Source of the DNA: Mermis nigrescens
Lineage: Eukaryota > Nematoda > Enoplea > Mermithida > Mermithidae
Length of the DNA: 64,000 nt
Direction of reading: 5' to 3'
Assembly: GCA_036768485.1 (NCBI GenBank)
Contig: JAVLUZ010000769.1
Span: 1-64,000, forward strand
The translations under genes were made by a program, and so were the position numbers. A model generated the notes under the pieces. It was not told the origin of the DNA, did no database searches, and saw only the letters and a program-made list of their open reading frames with translations. Positions 23,376 to 33,979 of this stretch are shown here, piece by piece; the stretch's first letter is position 1; every line of letters starts with the position of its first letter.

Positions 23376-25668
23376 CCACACCTATATTTGATTGTTGCCC
23401 GCACTCCCTAATCACATACTCGAAGCGTTTCGTTTGATATTCTGATAAATGCACTAACGATAATAAGTTCTGTGATCGCATCAATAAATGTATAATCAAT
23501 CAAAAAATCTACTAAAATTGAATAAAAATATTTGAAATAATAACCCACATGATAATGGCATAAGAGAGAAAACAAAGGATATTTCTCAAAATGTCACTTG
23601 CCAAAAATTAAAAAAATTGCCTAAAAGACAGCACTGATCGGTTTATTAGCATGATTTAGTTAAAGTTTTATCTGGCGGAAATATCTGAGCAAATGTGAAT
23701 ATTCCATGTAGTCGTACAAAAGATAATAAAGAATTCCAGGTATTTAAATGCAATACATTTTCTCCGGGCAGCTGCCACGAGTACATATTTTTCATTTTTT
23801 TCAGAAGTTCTTCTCCTTAGGATCACTGCCTATTTATTGTTACAGTTTGAGTAATATGCTATGTGATGTACAGACATATAACATAAGAATTCTTTAAAGT
23901 TGGGGCTGTGATACCAATAAATTCTTGTTAGGTGCTTTTTAGCCTAAAAACGTTAAATACGCATCAAAAAATACGCGTCAAAAAAAGTCAAAAGCAAATG
24001 CGGGAACAAATTTCTGACAGAGTGAGAAAAACATTTTTTCTGATAGTTAAATCCTCTCCCCAGATTATGTAAATGTTGATGTGGCGCTAAACTTTCGTAT
24101 TTTTTGGTTTCTTATTTTCTTTCTAAAAAGTTTGAACGTTTATTTCAAACAATTTAATATTTTTACAGTTTTTAACGATTTCACTAAATTGCGTCGTGCC
24201 AGCCGCCGTCAGTGCTGTATAACTATCATAGATTTCACATTTTTACAGCGAGTATAGAAAATAATATTTTTAGCTGACCAAACAAACTTTCCCAGTGCGA
24301 GACTATTTCCCGTTTATGAATTAGGAGCATTGAACTAAAAAAAAACTAAATAACAGTTTTATATCGTAGCTTAGTAGAAATCTTATTCGTGTTTTTGTCG
24401 AATTAGAATTATAAATTAGCTTCAGATGAACTAGAGAGGTCTCAACTTATCCAACTAACTAACGATTTTCTTTATAAGGTTTAATTCAAAAGCAATTCTT
24501 CTTTACGTTCCCCTACGAAAACTCATTTTTAACTCTCACTACATGTTACTCGAAACTAAGCTTTCAAAACAGTTGGGTGGCTTATACAAACCGAATTATT
24601 GCTCTCAAAAGCTCATTCCGTTGCTTATTTTTTTAGGAAGCCCGCTGCCAAATTTTTGTGATCATGTGGCCAGACATGTTATGATGAGGGTCCATGGAGT
24701 AAAATTTCGCACAACAGTAAAGCATAAATGTCGGGGAAAAATATACTTATTGAAGGCCAAAAATAAATCAAAATAAAAAATTTTTTCATAAAAGAGCTTG
24801 AAATTGGCCAGAAACAATGTATTAACAAAGTATTACGCTATTTTATCATTTATATAACGTTCTCAGTCAATTTTAGCCCAAAACAGCTACATGACTGAAT
24901 CTGCCAGACCAGCCAGACCCCTTAGACTGGTGCTACTGCATATTAATAGTCCAAATCAGACAGCACATCGGGTAACACTGGGGTCTTGATCTCCAAAATG
25001 GAAAAAACTGAAATTTTCGAGAAAATAAAGCAAATATGAAGGCGAAAATAAGTACGAATGTCAAAAGTTTCTAGAAATGAGCTTAAATTGACAACGAACT
25101 GTAGATTAACATAGTTGTTTCGCTATTTTAAAATATTTGTACTAGTTTTTATATCCATTAATTAAAATTCTAAAATTATTGTTTCAGCTCTTTAGCAGCA
25201 CATATAAAGTCAACATTATTTGGTTCATTATTGAATTGTAATATGTCAGTTGTATACATACTGCTCATCAGTGCCATGATTGTGCAAGCACGGAATTTGC
25301 TGGAATCAAACTCAACTGCACTGGAACAAGGTAAATTCGCACGATTATTCCACGTTTTTAGGCACATTAGTAACAAATCAAGGGGACTTAAAAACAGCAT
25401 TGATTTTATTGTTTATGATAAATGTATACATTGGTGTTTTATCCTTAGTCCCTTCCTTTTATGTCCTTGATGATGTGGAATTTAAAGTATATTCGTCTTT
25501 TTTGTTCCATCGGCGCATTTTTCTTTGCTAGTACCCTAATTTCAATTAGCAAGTTTTGAGTAAATGAGCCAGTTATTGTAGACAGTAACATGCCACAAAT
25601 TACAGAACTCCAAGAATGTCAAAAACAAGATTTTCTGAACATCGGCATTAGATATATTTTTTAAACAA

Positions 25669-25850
25669 AGTAGTATAGAGGGGGGGTCGCAAGCGTATTT
25701 CGGGGTCCGCCACACACAAAACATAGGCAAAGCCTGTTCAAGCCAAGTCAGCTCGGGGGTCCGCGGGGGTCCGCCCGGGGCTACCCCCGCTAGAAGGGAT
25801 ACGCAGTCACAGGAAGGGAGAAGCCCCAAAAAAAGGGCCAAGGCCCGACC
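25669..25850 (+). repeat. Left terminal inverted repeat of the Polinton
   Basis: About 170-180 bp beginning AGTAGTATAGAGG, then 'gtcgcaagcgtatttcgggg', 'cacaaaacataggc', 'gccaagtcagctcggggg' and 'ctagaagggatacgcagtc'. It matches the outermost unit of the right end. There is a single copy at this end. Confidence 0.85.
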
Positions 25851-25854
25851 CTAT

Positions 25855-26044
25855 GGTCAAAAATATTGGATAGACAAAAATGTTACTGGCGCTTTGCGCC
25901 AGGTTGTTCAGCGAGTATGGACAGATTTTTTGGGCAAATTTCGATCACTAAATTTGGGGTTCGTGTGCAGGCCCGAACTTGGGCAAAAAAATTTTTTTTG
26001 TGAACTGGTACCCAACCCTGATTTTTTTGTCTTACTTATTAAAT
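25855..26044. other. Short non-coding stretch between left TIR and first gene
   Basis: AT-rich; includes TGGCGCTTTGCGCCA, a perfect dyad near 25,888. No ORF supported. Confidence 0.4.
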
Positions 26045-26410
26045 TTAAACATTCTCTGCATCCTTTTTACCCATGATTGCATCTGCTAGTAAACTGCCGG
26101 CTATAGAAAGAATCGGAGCTAGTAAAATAGGTAAGAATCCACCATTCTGTATGATAACGTCTTTCTTTTCTTTAGTTGCTGCCTTTTTCTTGTTAGCTAA
26201 GCATCTTATTTGATTCTGATATCGCCTAAGTTTGTCTACCTCTTTGTCAGAGAGTGGAAAATTGCCATTCAAAAAATTGTTTGCGCAATCGCATATGCAT
26301 AATATTTGGTCCTTAGTTGCCGTATTTATCAGTGCATCTCTTTGTGGCTGTCTCGCGGTGCTTAATAAATGAAGAAAAACCAAATTTCGTTTCAGCCTTA
26401 TTGGAGCCAT
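26045..26410 (-). CDS. pX-like small Polinton protein (121 aa)
   Basis: Basic N-terminal half (MAPIRLKRNLVFLHLL), a middle with CICDCANNFLNG and the segment LSDKEVDKLRRYQNQIRCL, a lysine-rich stretch, then a hydrophobic glycine-containing tail NGGFLPILLAPILSIAGSLL. From memory, small proteins with a 'K-rich then GGFLP-LLAP' tail accompany Polinton and adintovirus structural genes and have been likened to adenovirus core/pX or membrane-lytic proteins. The specific role is inference. The ATG lies three bases after the integrase stop on the same strand, so the two may share a transcript. The ORF is intact. It is odd that this gene persists where no capsid gene is left. Confidence 0.6.
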   Translation of the reverse strand: MAPIRLKRNLVFLHLLSTARQPQRDALINTATKDQILCICDCANNFLNGNFPLSDKEVDKLRRYQNQIRCLANKKKAATKEKKDVIIQNGGFLPILLAPILSIAGSLLADAIMGKKDAENV

Positions 26411-26412
26411 TT

Positions 26413-27477
26413 TTATTTAGGCTGTTCGTAAAATCTCAATTCTTTTCTTGATAAAATCCTATCAAATTTTGCTGGCCAATTTTTGAATCTTACTTTATAC
26501 TGTGATTTATTGATATTTATAGCTTTTTTGACTCTCTTGTGCTTTTCAGCTTCTGGCTCGGCCAATTGTAGTTCTTTTGCATAAAAAGCACCAGTTATAG
26601 GTTCGCCTAACATATCTTCCAGCTTATATGTTTTTGGTGTACATTGAGATATGCCATTGATTTTGAACAATTCATCTGTGAATGTATGCTTACTAGCTTT
26701 TGCGAAATTTCCTTTCAAAGAAGTTATTCTAACAATTTCTCCAACATTAAATATTCGTTCATTTTTATATTTTTTCTGTCTTTTCAACATAAATTCTAAT
26801 AATTTACCAGTGTTCTCTGAATCTACATCATTAGGGGCCAGGTTGTTTAAACTTAAATGAGGAGTATTATTATAACTATTGAGAATACTTTTATATACTC
26901 TAGTCCAGTTTTCATCAGAATAATAAGTCATATACCGCATAAGCTTTTCACGAAATGTCCTATGAAACCGTTCAACAAAATTAGCTTTAATTTCTGGGTT
27001 GCTTGTCAATATATGCGTGACAGAATGAGCTTTTAATAATTTATTGAAGGCACCTTTGAATTCATTGCCATGATCGGTCCTGATGGATTGTGGTTTTGCC
27101 TCATTTAATATCTTTTCAAACACTCTAGCAGTTGCATCAGCACTCTTATTAGTTATTGCCTCACCATATGCCTTTCGTGAAAAGACATCAACCGCCATTA
27201 AGATGTAACGATTTCTATAGTTTTTACCTTTAAATTCCTTTAAATCTAAAAGATCAACATCCCACATGATATTTGGCCCAGAAACAATTATAGAGCGTCT
27301 TGAAAAACGTTTCAAAACTGGTTTATGTAGCTGATAAGTAAACTGATTTTTCAAGAATTTTCTCACCGTATCAGCCGATATTTCTTCCCTATTTTTAAGA
27401 ACCTTCTGCAATTTGTTGATACCTGAAAAAGAGGCTGGCCTGCCTGCCTCCGTCCAATACTGCTTTATGATCTCCAT
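26413..27477 (-). CDS. Polinton retroviral-type integrase (354 aa)
   Basis: Catalyses insertion of the linear element copy into host DNA. An N-terminal helical part (1-65) includes TYQLHKPVLKRFSRR. The RNase-H-fold core has WDVDLLDL (Asp73/75), RTDHGNEF (Asp135) and VERFHRT (Glu169), a complete D,D,E triad with 33 residues between the last two. A small beta domain with VGEIVRI follows, and a C-terminal segment YKVRFKNWPAKFDRIL (about 327-342) resembles the tail of Polinton chromodomains. Length fits the family. The start is the ATG 27 bp below a TATAAATA box (27,504-27,511). The frame is open throughout. It shares only family-level similarity with the integrases at 46.5 and 50.5 kb, so the two elements are different lineages. 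Confidence 0.9.
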   Translation of the reverse strand: MEIIKQYWTEAGRPASFSGINKLQKVLKNREEISADTVRKFLKNQFTYQLHKPVLKRFSRRSIIVSGPNIMWDVDLLDLKEFKGKNYRNRYILMAVDVFSRKAYGEAITNKSADATARVFEKILNEAKPQSIRTDHGNEFKGAFNKLLKAHSVTHILTSNPEIKANFVERFHRTFREKLMRYMTYYSDENWTRVYKSILNSYNNTPHLSLNNLAPNDVDSENTGKLLEFMLKRQKKYKNERIFNVGEIVRITSLKGNFAKASKHTFTDELFKINGISQCTPKTYKLEDMLGEPITGAFYAKELQLAEPEAEKHKRVKKAININKSQYKVRFKNWPAKFDRILSRKELRFYEQPK

Positions 27478-27503
27478 GCTTTATAAAGTCAAATAATTAT
27501 TAA

Positions 27504-27511
27504 TATTTATA
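27504..27511 (-). promoter_or_regulatory. TATAAATA box of the integrase gene
   Basis: TATAAATA on the minus strand, 27 bp before the integrase ATG at 27,477. The same octamer precedes PolB and most genes of the fold-back element. Confidence 0.65.
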
Positions 27512-27539
27512 ACCTTAAGTGCAAGAAAATTTTGAAGCT

Positions 27540-28085
27540 TACAAGACTTTTCACAAGATTTTACAAAATAATTTCCAAACTTTACAAAATAATTTTCAAA
27601 TTTTACAAAATAATTTCCAAACTTTACAAGATTCCTATGCTTAAGCACGTAAAAAAGATTCCAAACTTAACAAAATAATTTCCAAACTTTACAAAATAAT
27701 TCCGAAACTTTACAAAATAATTTCGAAACTCTGCAGACATTTTCAAATTTTACAAAATAATTTCCAAACTTTACAAAATAAATTCGAAACTTTACAAGCC
27801 TACTTCAAAACTTTACAAGACTTTTCTGAAACTTTACAAGCTTTTCACAAGATATTACAAAAAAATTTTGAAGCCTAACAACCAAATTTTGAAACTTTAC
27901 AAAACTTCTATCCTACAGCATGTCAAAGTTGCTCGAAATTTTACAAAATTATTTCGAAACTTTACAAAAAATTTTGAAACTTTACAAGATTTCCCTGAAA
28001 CTTTACAAACTTTTCATAAGATTTTACAAAAAAATTTTGCGGCAATACAGCAAAATTTTGGAACTTCACGACAAATTTCTACAAT
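27540..28085 (+). repeat. Iteron-like array 1 of the Polinton (TTTCCAAACTTTACAAAATAA)
   Basis: About 25 units of 18-21 bp with core AAACTTTACAA, alternating AAAATAATTTCC, GACTTTTCTG and CAAGATTTTAC spacers. An island CCTATGCTTAAGCACG lies at 27,630-27,645, and a second island 'cttctatcctacagcatgtc' at 27,904. It sits between the integrase promoter and the duplicated PolB tail. Short ORFs over it (FETLQ / KLYK repeats) are products of the repeat, not genes. Confidence 0.85.
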
Positions 28086-28159
28086 TAGGCGGTGATAACA
28101 TATAGGCAGCGAGGGGGGGGCTTCAATGAGGCAGAATAGCCAAAAAATAGTGCAGGTTC

Positions 28160-28462
28160 GCTAGATTCTAGGGGCCCCTCCCCACCCCTATGTGTAGCTG
28201 TCACACCATTCAAATGCCCAGGGTCTTACAGATATAGCAGGAATTTTCATTGTTTTTGAATTTTAAGGTGATTTTTGACTGAAATGTATCAAAAATGATG
28301 CTTTTCTTAGCTGGAGAATCCGTTTTTAGTTGAAATTTGTCTAAATGTCTTATGGAACTGTCGAAATCCCATCTGGTAAAACTTTCCGCTTCACATATAA
28401 ATATGGTAATCCCTGCTTCTCTTGTATATACGTCCACATATGATTATCTGGTTGCAGCAACA
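28160..28462 (-). pseudogene. Duplicated 3' end of polB
   Basis: The sequence of the last ~45 codons of PolB and its 3' flank (29,420-29,700) is repeated here, diverged, including 'catctggtaaaactttcc', 'ggtaatccctgcttctcttg' and the flank 'ggggcccctcccc-acccct'. The frame is disrupted. With arrays 1 and 2 it shows that the unit 'polB tail plus array' is tandemly duplicated. The fragment continues beyond the MITE at 28,463-28,915 as 'ggttgcatcaagaagcttat'. Confidence 0.75.
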
Positions 28463-28918
28463 CATGGGCGTGGGGGGGCTTTGGGGGTCCTGACCATAGA
28501 TGCCCAGCATGGCCGATCTGGGGGGATCAGCCGGTCTGGGGAGCAGGGGTCAAAAACTGAGCTTTTTTTTGGCTAAAATGACCTGAAAAATTGGCATAAA
28601 CGCTAAAATATCGCTAAAAATACGTTATTACACAGTTTCTAGTCAATTTGGAGCACTTTTGAAGAAAATTTTCAATTTTCACCCATTTTGGCCTTCATTT
28701 TGCCTTATTTTCCCAGCAAAATTTTCCATTTTCCTATTCTGGGGGTCGGTCAGGACCCCTGAAATCCGCCCACGTGCATGTCTGGTCCTGACCCCTCCAG
28801 GAATTTGAAATACTCCCCACAGACCCCTCCAGAATGCTATTTTTAGCCATTTTTAGAGCTATTTTTGTCCATTTACACCACTTTGACCCCCCAGAATTTT
28901 GGTGCTCCCCACGCATGG
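28463..28918. mobile_element. MITE-like insertion (family A/C composite) in the duplicated polB tail
   Basis: Bounded by 'cacatgggcgtgggggg' and 'ccccacgcatggttgc'. The interior carries the family-C blocks 'cagtttctagtcaatttgga', 'tttcacccattttggcct' and 'tattttcccagcaaaatttt', also found near 20.5, 22.9, 24.8-25.1, 43.8 and 63.1 kb. GGTTGCA flanks both sides, which may be the target duplication. Confidence 0.55.
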
Positions 28919-28924
28919 TTGCAT

Positions 28925-29375
28925 CAAGAAGCTTATGTTTTTGAAACTTCTGTCTTAAAGCATGTGATAGTCGCATAGAATTTAGCAAAATTGTTTCTAA
29001 ACTTTACAAAATATTCTGAAATTTCACAAACTTTTCATAAGACTTTACAAAAATTTAGTGGCAATACAGCCAAATTTTGAAACTATACAAGCCTTCTTCA
29101 AAACTTTACAAGACTTTTCTGAAACTTTACAAACTTTTCACAAGATTTCACAAAAAAATTCGAAGTCTAACAACCAAATTTTGAAACTTTACAAAACTTC
29201 TATCCTAAAGCATGTCAAAGTTGCTCGAAATTTTACAAAATTATTTCGAAACTCTACAAAAAATTTTGAAACTTTACAAGACTTTCCTGAAACTTTACAA
29301 ACTTTTCAATAGATTTTACAGAAATTTTATGGCATTTACAAGATTTTTAAAAAAATTGTGGCCATCTACAATAAA
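28925..29375 (+). repeat. Iteron-like array 2 of the Polinton
   Basis: Same unit as array 1 (AAACTTTACAA core, 18-21 bp), with islands 'cttctgtcttaaagcatgtg' (28,948) and 'cttctatcctaaagcatgtc' (29,198). Blocks at 29,150-29,300 align closely with 27,850-28,010, showing that the arrays are duplicates. It lies immediately downstream of polB. Confidence 0.85.
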
Positions 29376-29583
29376 TCTTTACAACGAGGGCTCTAATAGG
29401 GCGAAATAGCACCAGATTCTAGGGGCCCCTCCCCCACCCCTAGATGTAGCTATCACACCACTCAAGCGCCAGGTCTTATAGCAGGAATTTTATTGTTTTT
29501 GAATTTTAAGGTGATTTTGACTCAAATGATACCGAAAAAATATGCATTTCTTAGATAGGAATCCTTTTGTAGTTGAACTTTGT

Positions 29584-32500
29584 TTAAATGTCTAATGGGA
29601 CAGTCGAAATTCCATCTGGTAAAACTTTCCGTTTCACATATAAATAAGGTAATCCCTGCTTCTCTTGAATATATGTCCACATATGATTATCTGGTTGCAT
29701 CCGGAAGCCTATATTTTTGCCGCCTTTGGCTTCTTGCTGCTTTAATACGCTGCTATATTGCTGGAAATTTAACTTATTTACATTTTTCATTAAGCCTTTA
29801 CTGCTCGATTTAGTTTTATTCGTAACTTCATCTACAGCTATATAAGTTTTGGCGGCCAAACAACACATAGCTGTTCCTCGAAATTCTTCCTTCAGAAGAC
29901 CTGGTGTCCGTTTGCTAGCTTGTGAAGTGACAAACCAGCTTGGGTATATATGCTCAAACTCAGCTTTCAGCTCTGGTCGTACAATATCTTGTAAATTTTC
30001 TGCCGATAACGCTAGGTAAATGCTGTCTGTGTCTGTTTGCATACATTGATAATCAGAAATATCGAAATATTTTAATAAAACATCATAGAAGAATTCCAAC
30101 ATTCGGATTTTGGCCCAATTATACACTGACAATCCTACAACAATAGGTAGATCTAGTGAAATTTCCTTCTTTCTCATATGTACTTCATAACAATTATTGG
30201 TTATGCATTTGATTTTCTTAATGTAAGGACTTAGGCTACATTCTGCCGCTTTCTTATAGTCTACGTAAGAAATGTCAATATGTTGTTCTTTATTTGTTAG
30301 TGTTTTGCCATATCCTGTGTTGCCAAGAAGTTTAAACGTGTCAGCAATCATAGCTAGATTTGGGTCAATGTCCCCTTCTTGCCTATGTTTTGTGACAATA
30401 TCCCTGAAATTTTCAAATGGTCTAGTTCTGTCATATTGAACGATTTCATGAACGTTTTCTAAAATGAGACCGTGAGAGACTAAAAATCGAATCATTTCAG
30501 TTGATAACATAATTTCTTTTCCAAAAAAACTGTTTATTAGGTTTATACGAGGCCTTTTTAACTGACCAGTCTTCTCGGCATACTGTTTCATTAGGTCTCC
30601 AATATCATTCCGAGTTATTTCTGCGTGCTTAATTATGGGTGGAAAATCAGAATATTGTTCTTTCAAATGGTCCGGCGTTGAAATATCTACTTTTGCGAAA
30701 CCAAAAACTGAGCCATCTAAAACAGATTTTATCATTTCTTGTTGACCTACCCATCTTTTCATATAAAATTTTCGTGTGTCTTGAGTTTTGAGGTAGTCGA
30801 TTCTCTCAGTGTGCCACTTACATTCCCAAATCGTAATGAGATTGAAGCCTAGTGATTTTATATAGGCTTCTTTCTCTTTAATACGCTCGAACTCCTCATC
30901 TGGATCACAGTTCTTATTACGGCTGCCTGCCAGACATTCGTGACAATGCCAGAAGCAGCCATAGAATTCATAAACTGTATTTGTGTCACTACAGAATCCG
31001 TCGACTGGAAGAGCCTTGGGTCCCACCACTTTTTCCTTCCCATTTCCTGAATGTTGAATAAAATGACCGATTTTCTTGCTTTCGTATTCGAGCCATTCTA
31101 TTGAAATGGGTTTAGATGCGCTAATTTTGTGAAATTTTCCATTTTCCAATACCCAGTGATCAAAATATCCAGTTGGAGTGTCCATAGATTGTGCCCACAA
31201 ATAGAGTGCGTTGAAGTCTAGTCCAATTATAGACTTTACTGGCTTAGATGGATTATTTCTGATAAAAGTCTGGTCCTTAATCGCTAGTCGTGTCATCACC
31301 ATAGAAAGTCCACCTCTCATGCTTGATTTGAGAGAATAATAAAGATTTTTTGTTTGCTCACTAAAGAGAGCAAATCTTGTGTCTGGGACATTTTTGAAGA
31401 GATAACGTTCTGTAACCCCGGGTAATGACATAGCTTCTCTGAAAATATCAATATCAAATTGGGACCAGTACAGTTGAGCCATAGTCATACATGCCTCTAA
31501 GAATGGGACAACATCTCTGATGTTATAAAATACGAGATAGTCCATAAGTGTCTCCATTTTGTTATCCGCCCAATATTTTTGACATTGCTCATAATCCTGT
31601 GAACTTATGCACTCTTCTCTTAACTTACTGTAAAATGCTTCGGCTGGCGGTAACTGAGTTTCATACAATTTATCAAATGAGTCTAAATATTCGTAAGGAA
31701 ATTTAGCTTTTGTTAAACTTGCCTTGTATGCTTTTGTGAATGCGTCTAAACTAAACCCCGGAGCTATATATGTGCTAATGTCTAAGAATTTGAAAAGGCT
31801 GGTTGTCATACAAAGGGTAGTGTCATTCCTAAGAATAGCCGTAGGCCACTTACTGCTGTTTGGGTACTTCCTAATTTGTTGAATAAGAGCCGGAAACAAA
31901 TTTCGTTTTATCAGATTGATATCGTATTTACCAGAATTAAATCCTAGACAAATCAATTGATTACAATATTTTTGTAATTTTGCCTTTGTGCGATTAAGTT
32001 TATTCAATCTTCCATTTTCGCGTGTTGTATCTTTGTTAGTCGTTTCAGCTAAATATAGCTCACTAGCCCAAATTTTTTTATCGAGTTCTACCAAAACTGA
32101 ACCAAAAGTTCTGAGAAGAAGAGCGCTTTGCGCCCGCTGGATTTTTTCTAGATACTGCAATAGCTGAATGACTAGCTGATCTGGGTCATTGTTCACAAAA
32201 CATATGGGCTCAAATCCGGGGACATTCGTGTGAATTGCACATGAAACGGGTTGGTGCTGTGCTATGAACTCAATTTTTCCAGAATTTTCAATGGGTTTCT
32301 TAATTAAAAGTGCTTCAAAATCGAACACAGTGAAATAAGGACAAAATTTATCATCATGTGGAATTTCTATGTCAAATTCATTGAGCTCTTCGAACACTGT
32401 CTTCTTTAACTGGAAGACACCACCTGGGAATTTATGCCGAGTCTCCCCATGATTACAATGCTTTGATATATGCTTGCTTAATTTTTCCGCGTCTTTGAAA

Positions 32501-33732
32501 AGTCTGCCACACATTAAACAACTGTAACGTTTTGCGTACTGATCTAGGTTTAAAATATAACTAAAATGCGCCTTTCCAGATTCAGTGATCGAAATATCAA
32601 CATTCAAAACTTTTTTATATCGCCTAACTGTCTTTTTCCAACAAACCGCCGTTTGATTATCTTCATCAATATGAAAACATTGAATATCTACCTTGAATAA
32701 ATCTTCTAAAATTTCTAAATCCGTATATGCTATACCCTGAAAAGTATTTACATTAGTCGGAATGTTCTTTAAATTACAATATTTAAGAAAAGATTTATAT
32801 ACAAAATCCTTATTTTCGTAATCATCAACTAAACATTGGGCTAAACATCTAAAGAAACATAGATTGTCCTTAAATTTATTACGCTGTCTATCTTGGGTCA
32901 TATGTAAAGTATGCCTCTGATATGAAATTGATGTTGGAAGATTGACGTCAGTACAACCGGCTATAAAATTCTTTTGTGGTGTTACATAGAATTCAATATT
33001 TGTTATAGCTTCTATTGCCCATTTAGTATCTGGCCGGCTTATTTTATTCTCAATATCAATTTCATTTAATTGCTCAGCTAATTGTTTTATGTCCTCACCA
33101 TCTTTAATAAGTACGGGTTTATCTAAAAGATTAAAATTATTTTGCGATGGGTACCAATATTTACTAGCGCCCGTTTCTCGATTTTTCAATGTGAAGCCAA
33201 AGGCGCCATTTATTCTGAATGCTTCTTGCTCATTATTAAAAACATCGGTTAACATTGCCATGTAATCGCCAACGCCCCATCGATAATTATATGCGTGATC
33301 TAAAAGATCTTTTATGTTCTTTTGAGTACGAATCAGCGGCCAATAAGTTCGTACAGTATCAATCATTTGATCGGGGTAATCGTCCAAATTAGGTAGGAGT
33401 CCATCTTCGGGTATAATATTGTCTTTCTTAAGCTGTTCCTTAGGCTCCAGTATAGTCCCGGATATAGGTTTTATTGAAAGACAATTATGTAGATGTTCTT
33501 TTGAAAATAAATCTTTTTTGGAATCGAAAGTCATATCACAATAAATACATTCAAATGAAGTTTGATGAACCAATTCAAAATGATTTACCAGTTTTCTTGG
33601 AAGTTTAAACAATACATTACACTGGGGACATCTGAAACGTGAGCCTAAATGAACAGAATTATTATGTTCTTCGAGCCTGTTTGGCCTTGAGGACGCTTTA
33701 TTACATACGTTACAGACGTATTGCTTCTCCAT
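29584..33732 (-). CDS. Protein-primed type B DNA polymerase of the Polinton (1,382 aa)
   Basis: Replicates the linear element. I start at the ATG at 33,732 (MEKQYVCNVC), which puts the first zinc finger at the N-terminus. The frame is open 60 bp further up, but that part overlaps the promoter repeats. Order: three C2H2 fingers (about 7-84); a region with the weakly OTU-like CFFRCLAQCL; a fourth finger (404-426); exonuclease motifs FDFEAL (Asp471, Glu473), LGFNSGKYD (Asn599, Asp604) and YNIRD (736-740); polymerase motif A GLDFNALYLW (Asp839); an inserted VYEFYGCFWHC block (920-930) typical of Polinton PolBs; motif B KLLGNTGYG (1134-1142); motif C TDTDS (1233-1237); and KTY (1295-1297). All catalytic acidic residues are present and there is no stop or frameshift, so the gene is recent or under selection. 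Confidence 0.93.
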   Translation of the reverse strand: MEKQYVCNVCNKASSRPNRLEEHNNSVHLGSRFRCPQCNVLFKLPRKLVNHFELVHQTSFECIYCDMTFDSKKDLFSKEHLHNCLSIKPISGTILEPKEQLKKDNIIPEDGLLPNLDDYPDQMIDTVRTYWPLIRTQKNIKDLLDHAYNYRWGVGDYMAMLTDVFNNEQEAFRINGAFGFTLKNRETGASKYWYPSQNNFNLLDKPVLIKDGEDIKQLAEQLNEIDIENKISRPDTKWAIEAITNIEFYVTPQKNFIAGCTDVNLPTSISYQRHTLHMTQDRQRNKFKDNLCFFRCLAQCLVDDYENKDFVYKSFLKYCNLKNIPTNVNTFQGIAYTDLEILEDLFKVDIQCFHIDEDNQTAVCWKKTVRRYKKVLNVDISITESGKAHFSYILNLDQYAKRYSCLMCGRLFKDAEKLSKHISKHCNHGETRHKFPGGVFQLKKTVFEELNEFDIEIPHDDKFCPYFTVFDFEALLIKKPIENSGKIEFIAQHQPVSCAIHTNVPGFEPICFVNNDPDQLVIQLLQYLEKIQRAQSALLLRTFGSVLVELDKKIWASELYLAETTNKDTTRENGRLNKLNRTKAKLQKYCNQLICLGFNSGKYDINLIKRNLFPALIQQIRKYPNSSKWPTAILRNDTTLCMTTSLFKFLDISTYIAPGFSLDAFTKAYKASLTKAKFPYEYLDSFDKLYETQLPPAEAFYSKLREECISSQDYEQCQKYWADNKMETLMDYLVFYNIRDVVPFLEACMTMAQLYWSQFDIDIFREAMSLPGVTERYLFKNVPDTRFALFSEQTKNLYYSLKSSMRGGLSMVMTRLAIKDQTFIRNNPSKPVKSIIGLDFNALYLWAQSMDTPTGYFDHWVLENGKFHKISASKPISIEWLEYESKKIGHFIQHSGNGKEKVVGPKALPVDGFCSDTNTVYEFYGCFWHCHECLAGSRNKNCDPDEEFERIKEKEAYIKSLGFNLITIWECKWHTERIDYLKTQDTRKFYMKRWVGQQEMIKSVLDGSVFGFAKVDISTPDHLKEQYSDFPPIIKHAEITRNDIGDLMKQYAEKTGQLKRPRINLINSFFGKEIMLSTEMIRFLVSHGLILENVHEIVQYDRTRPFENFRDIVTKHRQEGDIDPNLAMIADTFKLLGNTGYGKTLTNKEQHIDISYVDYKKAAECSLSPYIKKIKCITNNCYEVHMRKKEISLDLPIVVGLSVYNWAKIRMLEFFYDVLLKYFDISDYQCMQTDTDSIYLALSAENLQDIVRPELKAEFEHIYPSWFVTSQASKRTPGLLKEEFRGTAMCCLAAKTYIAVDEVTNKTKSSSKGLMKNVNKLNFQQYSSVLKQQEAKGGKNIGFRMQPDNHMWTYIQEKQGLPYLYVKRKVLPDGISTVPLDI

Positions 33733-33795
33733 TTTGTGCTTCGTAATAGTCACATAGACCATGGAAAGCTTGATGATTTTTATAAACGTCACTGA

Positions 33796-33978
33796 TATTT
33801 ATAGACTTTACCTCACTAGTCACAAAGACCGAGTAAGCTTGATGAAACGTCACTGATATTTATAGACTTTATCTCGCTAGTCACAAAGACCGGAATAAGC
33901 TTGATGAAACGTCAGTGATATTTATAGGCTTCGTGCGAACTAATCGCTCGATATTTATAAAGTTCGTTGATATTTATA
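33796..33978 (-). promoter_or_regulatory. Tandem TATAAATA promoter repeats upstream of polB
   Basis: Five TATAAATA octamers on the minus strand, at 33,796-33,803, 33,857-33,864, 33,919-33,926, 33,952-33,959 and 33,971-33,978. The first three sit in a ~61-bp tandem repeat that also carries AAAGTCTATAAATATCAGTG and a 'gctagtcacaaagaccg' block. The nearest box is 64 bp before the polB ATG. Multiple boxes may give multiple starts. Confidence 0.65.
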
Positions 33979-33979
33979 G

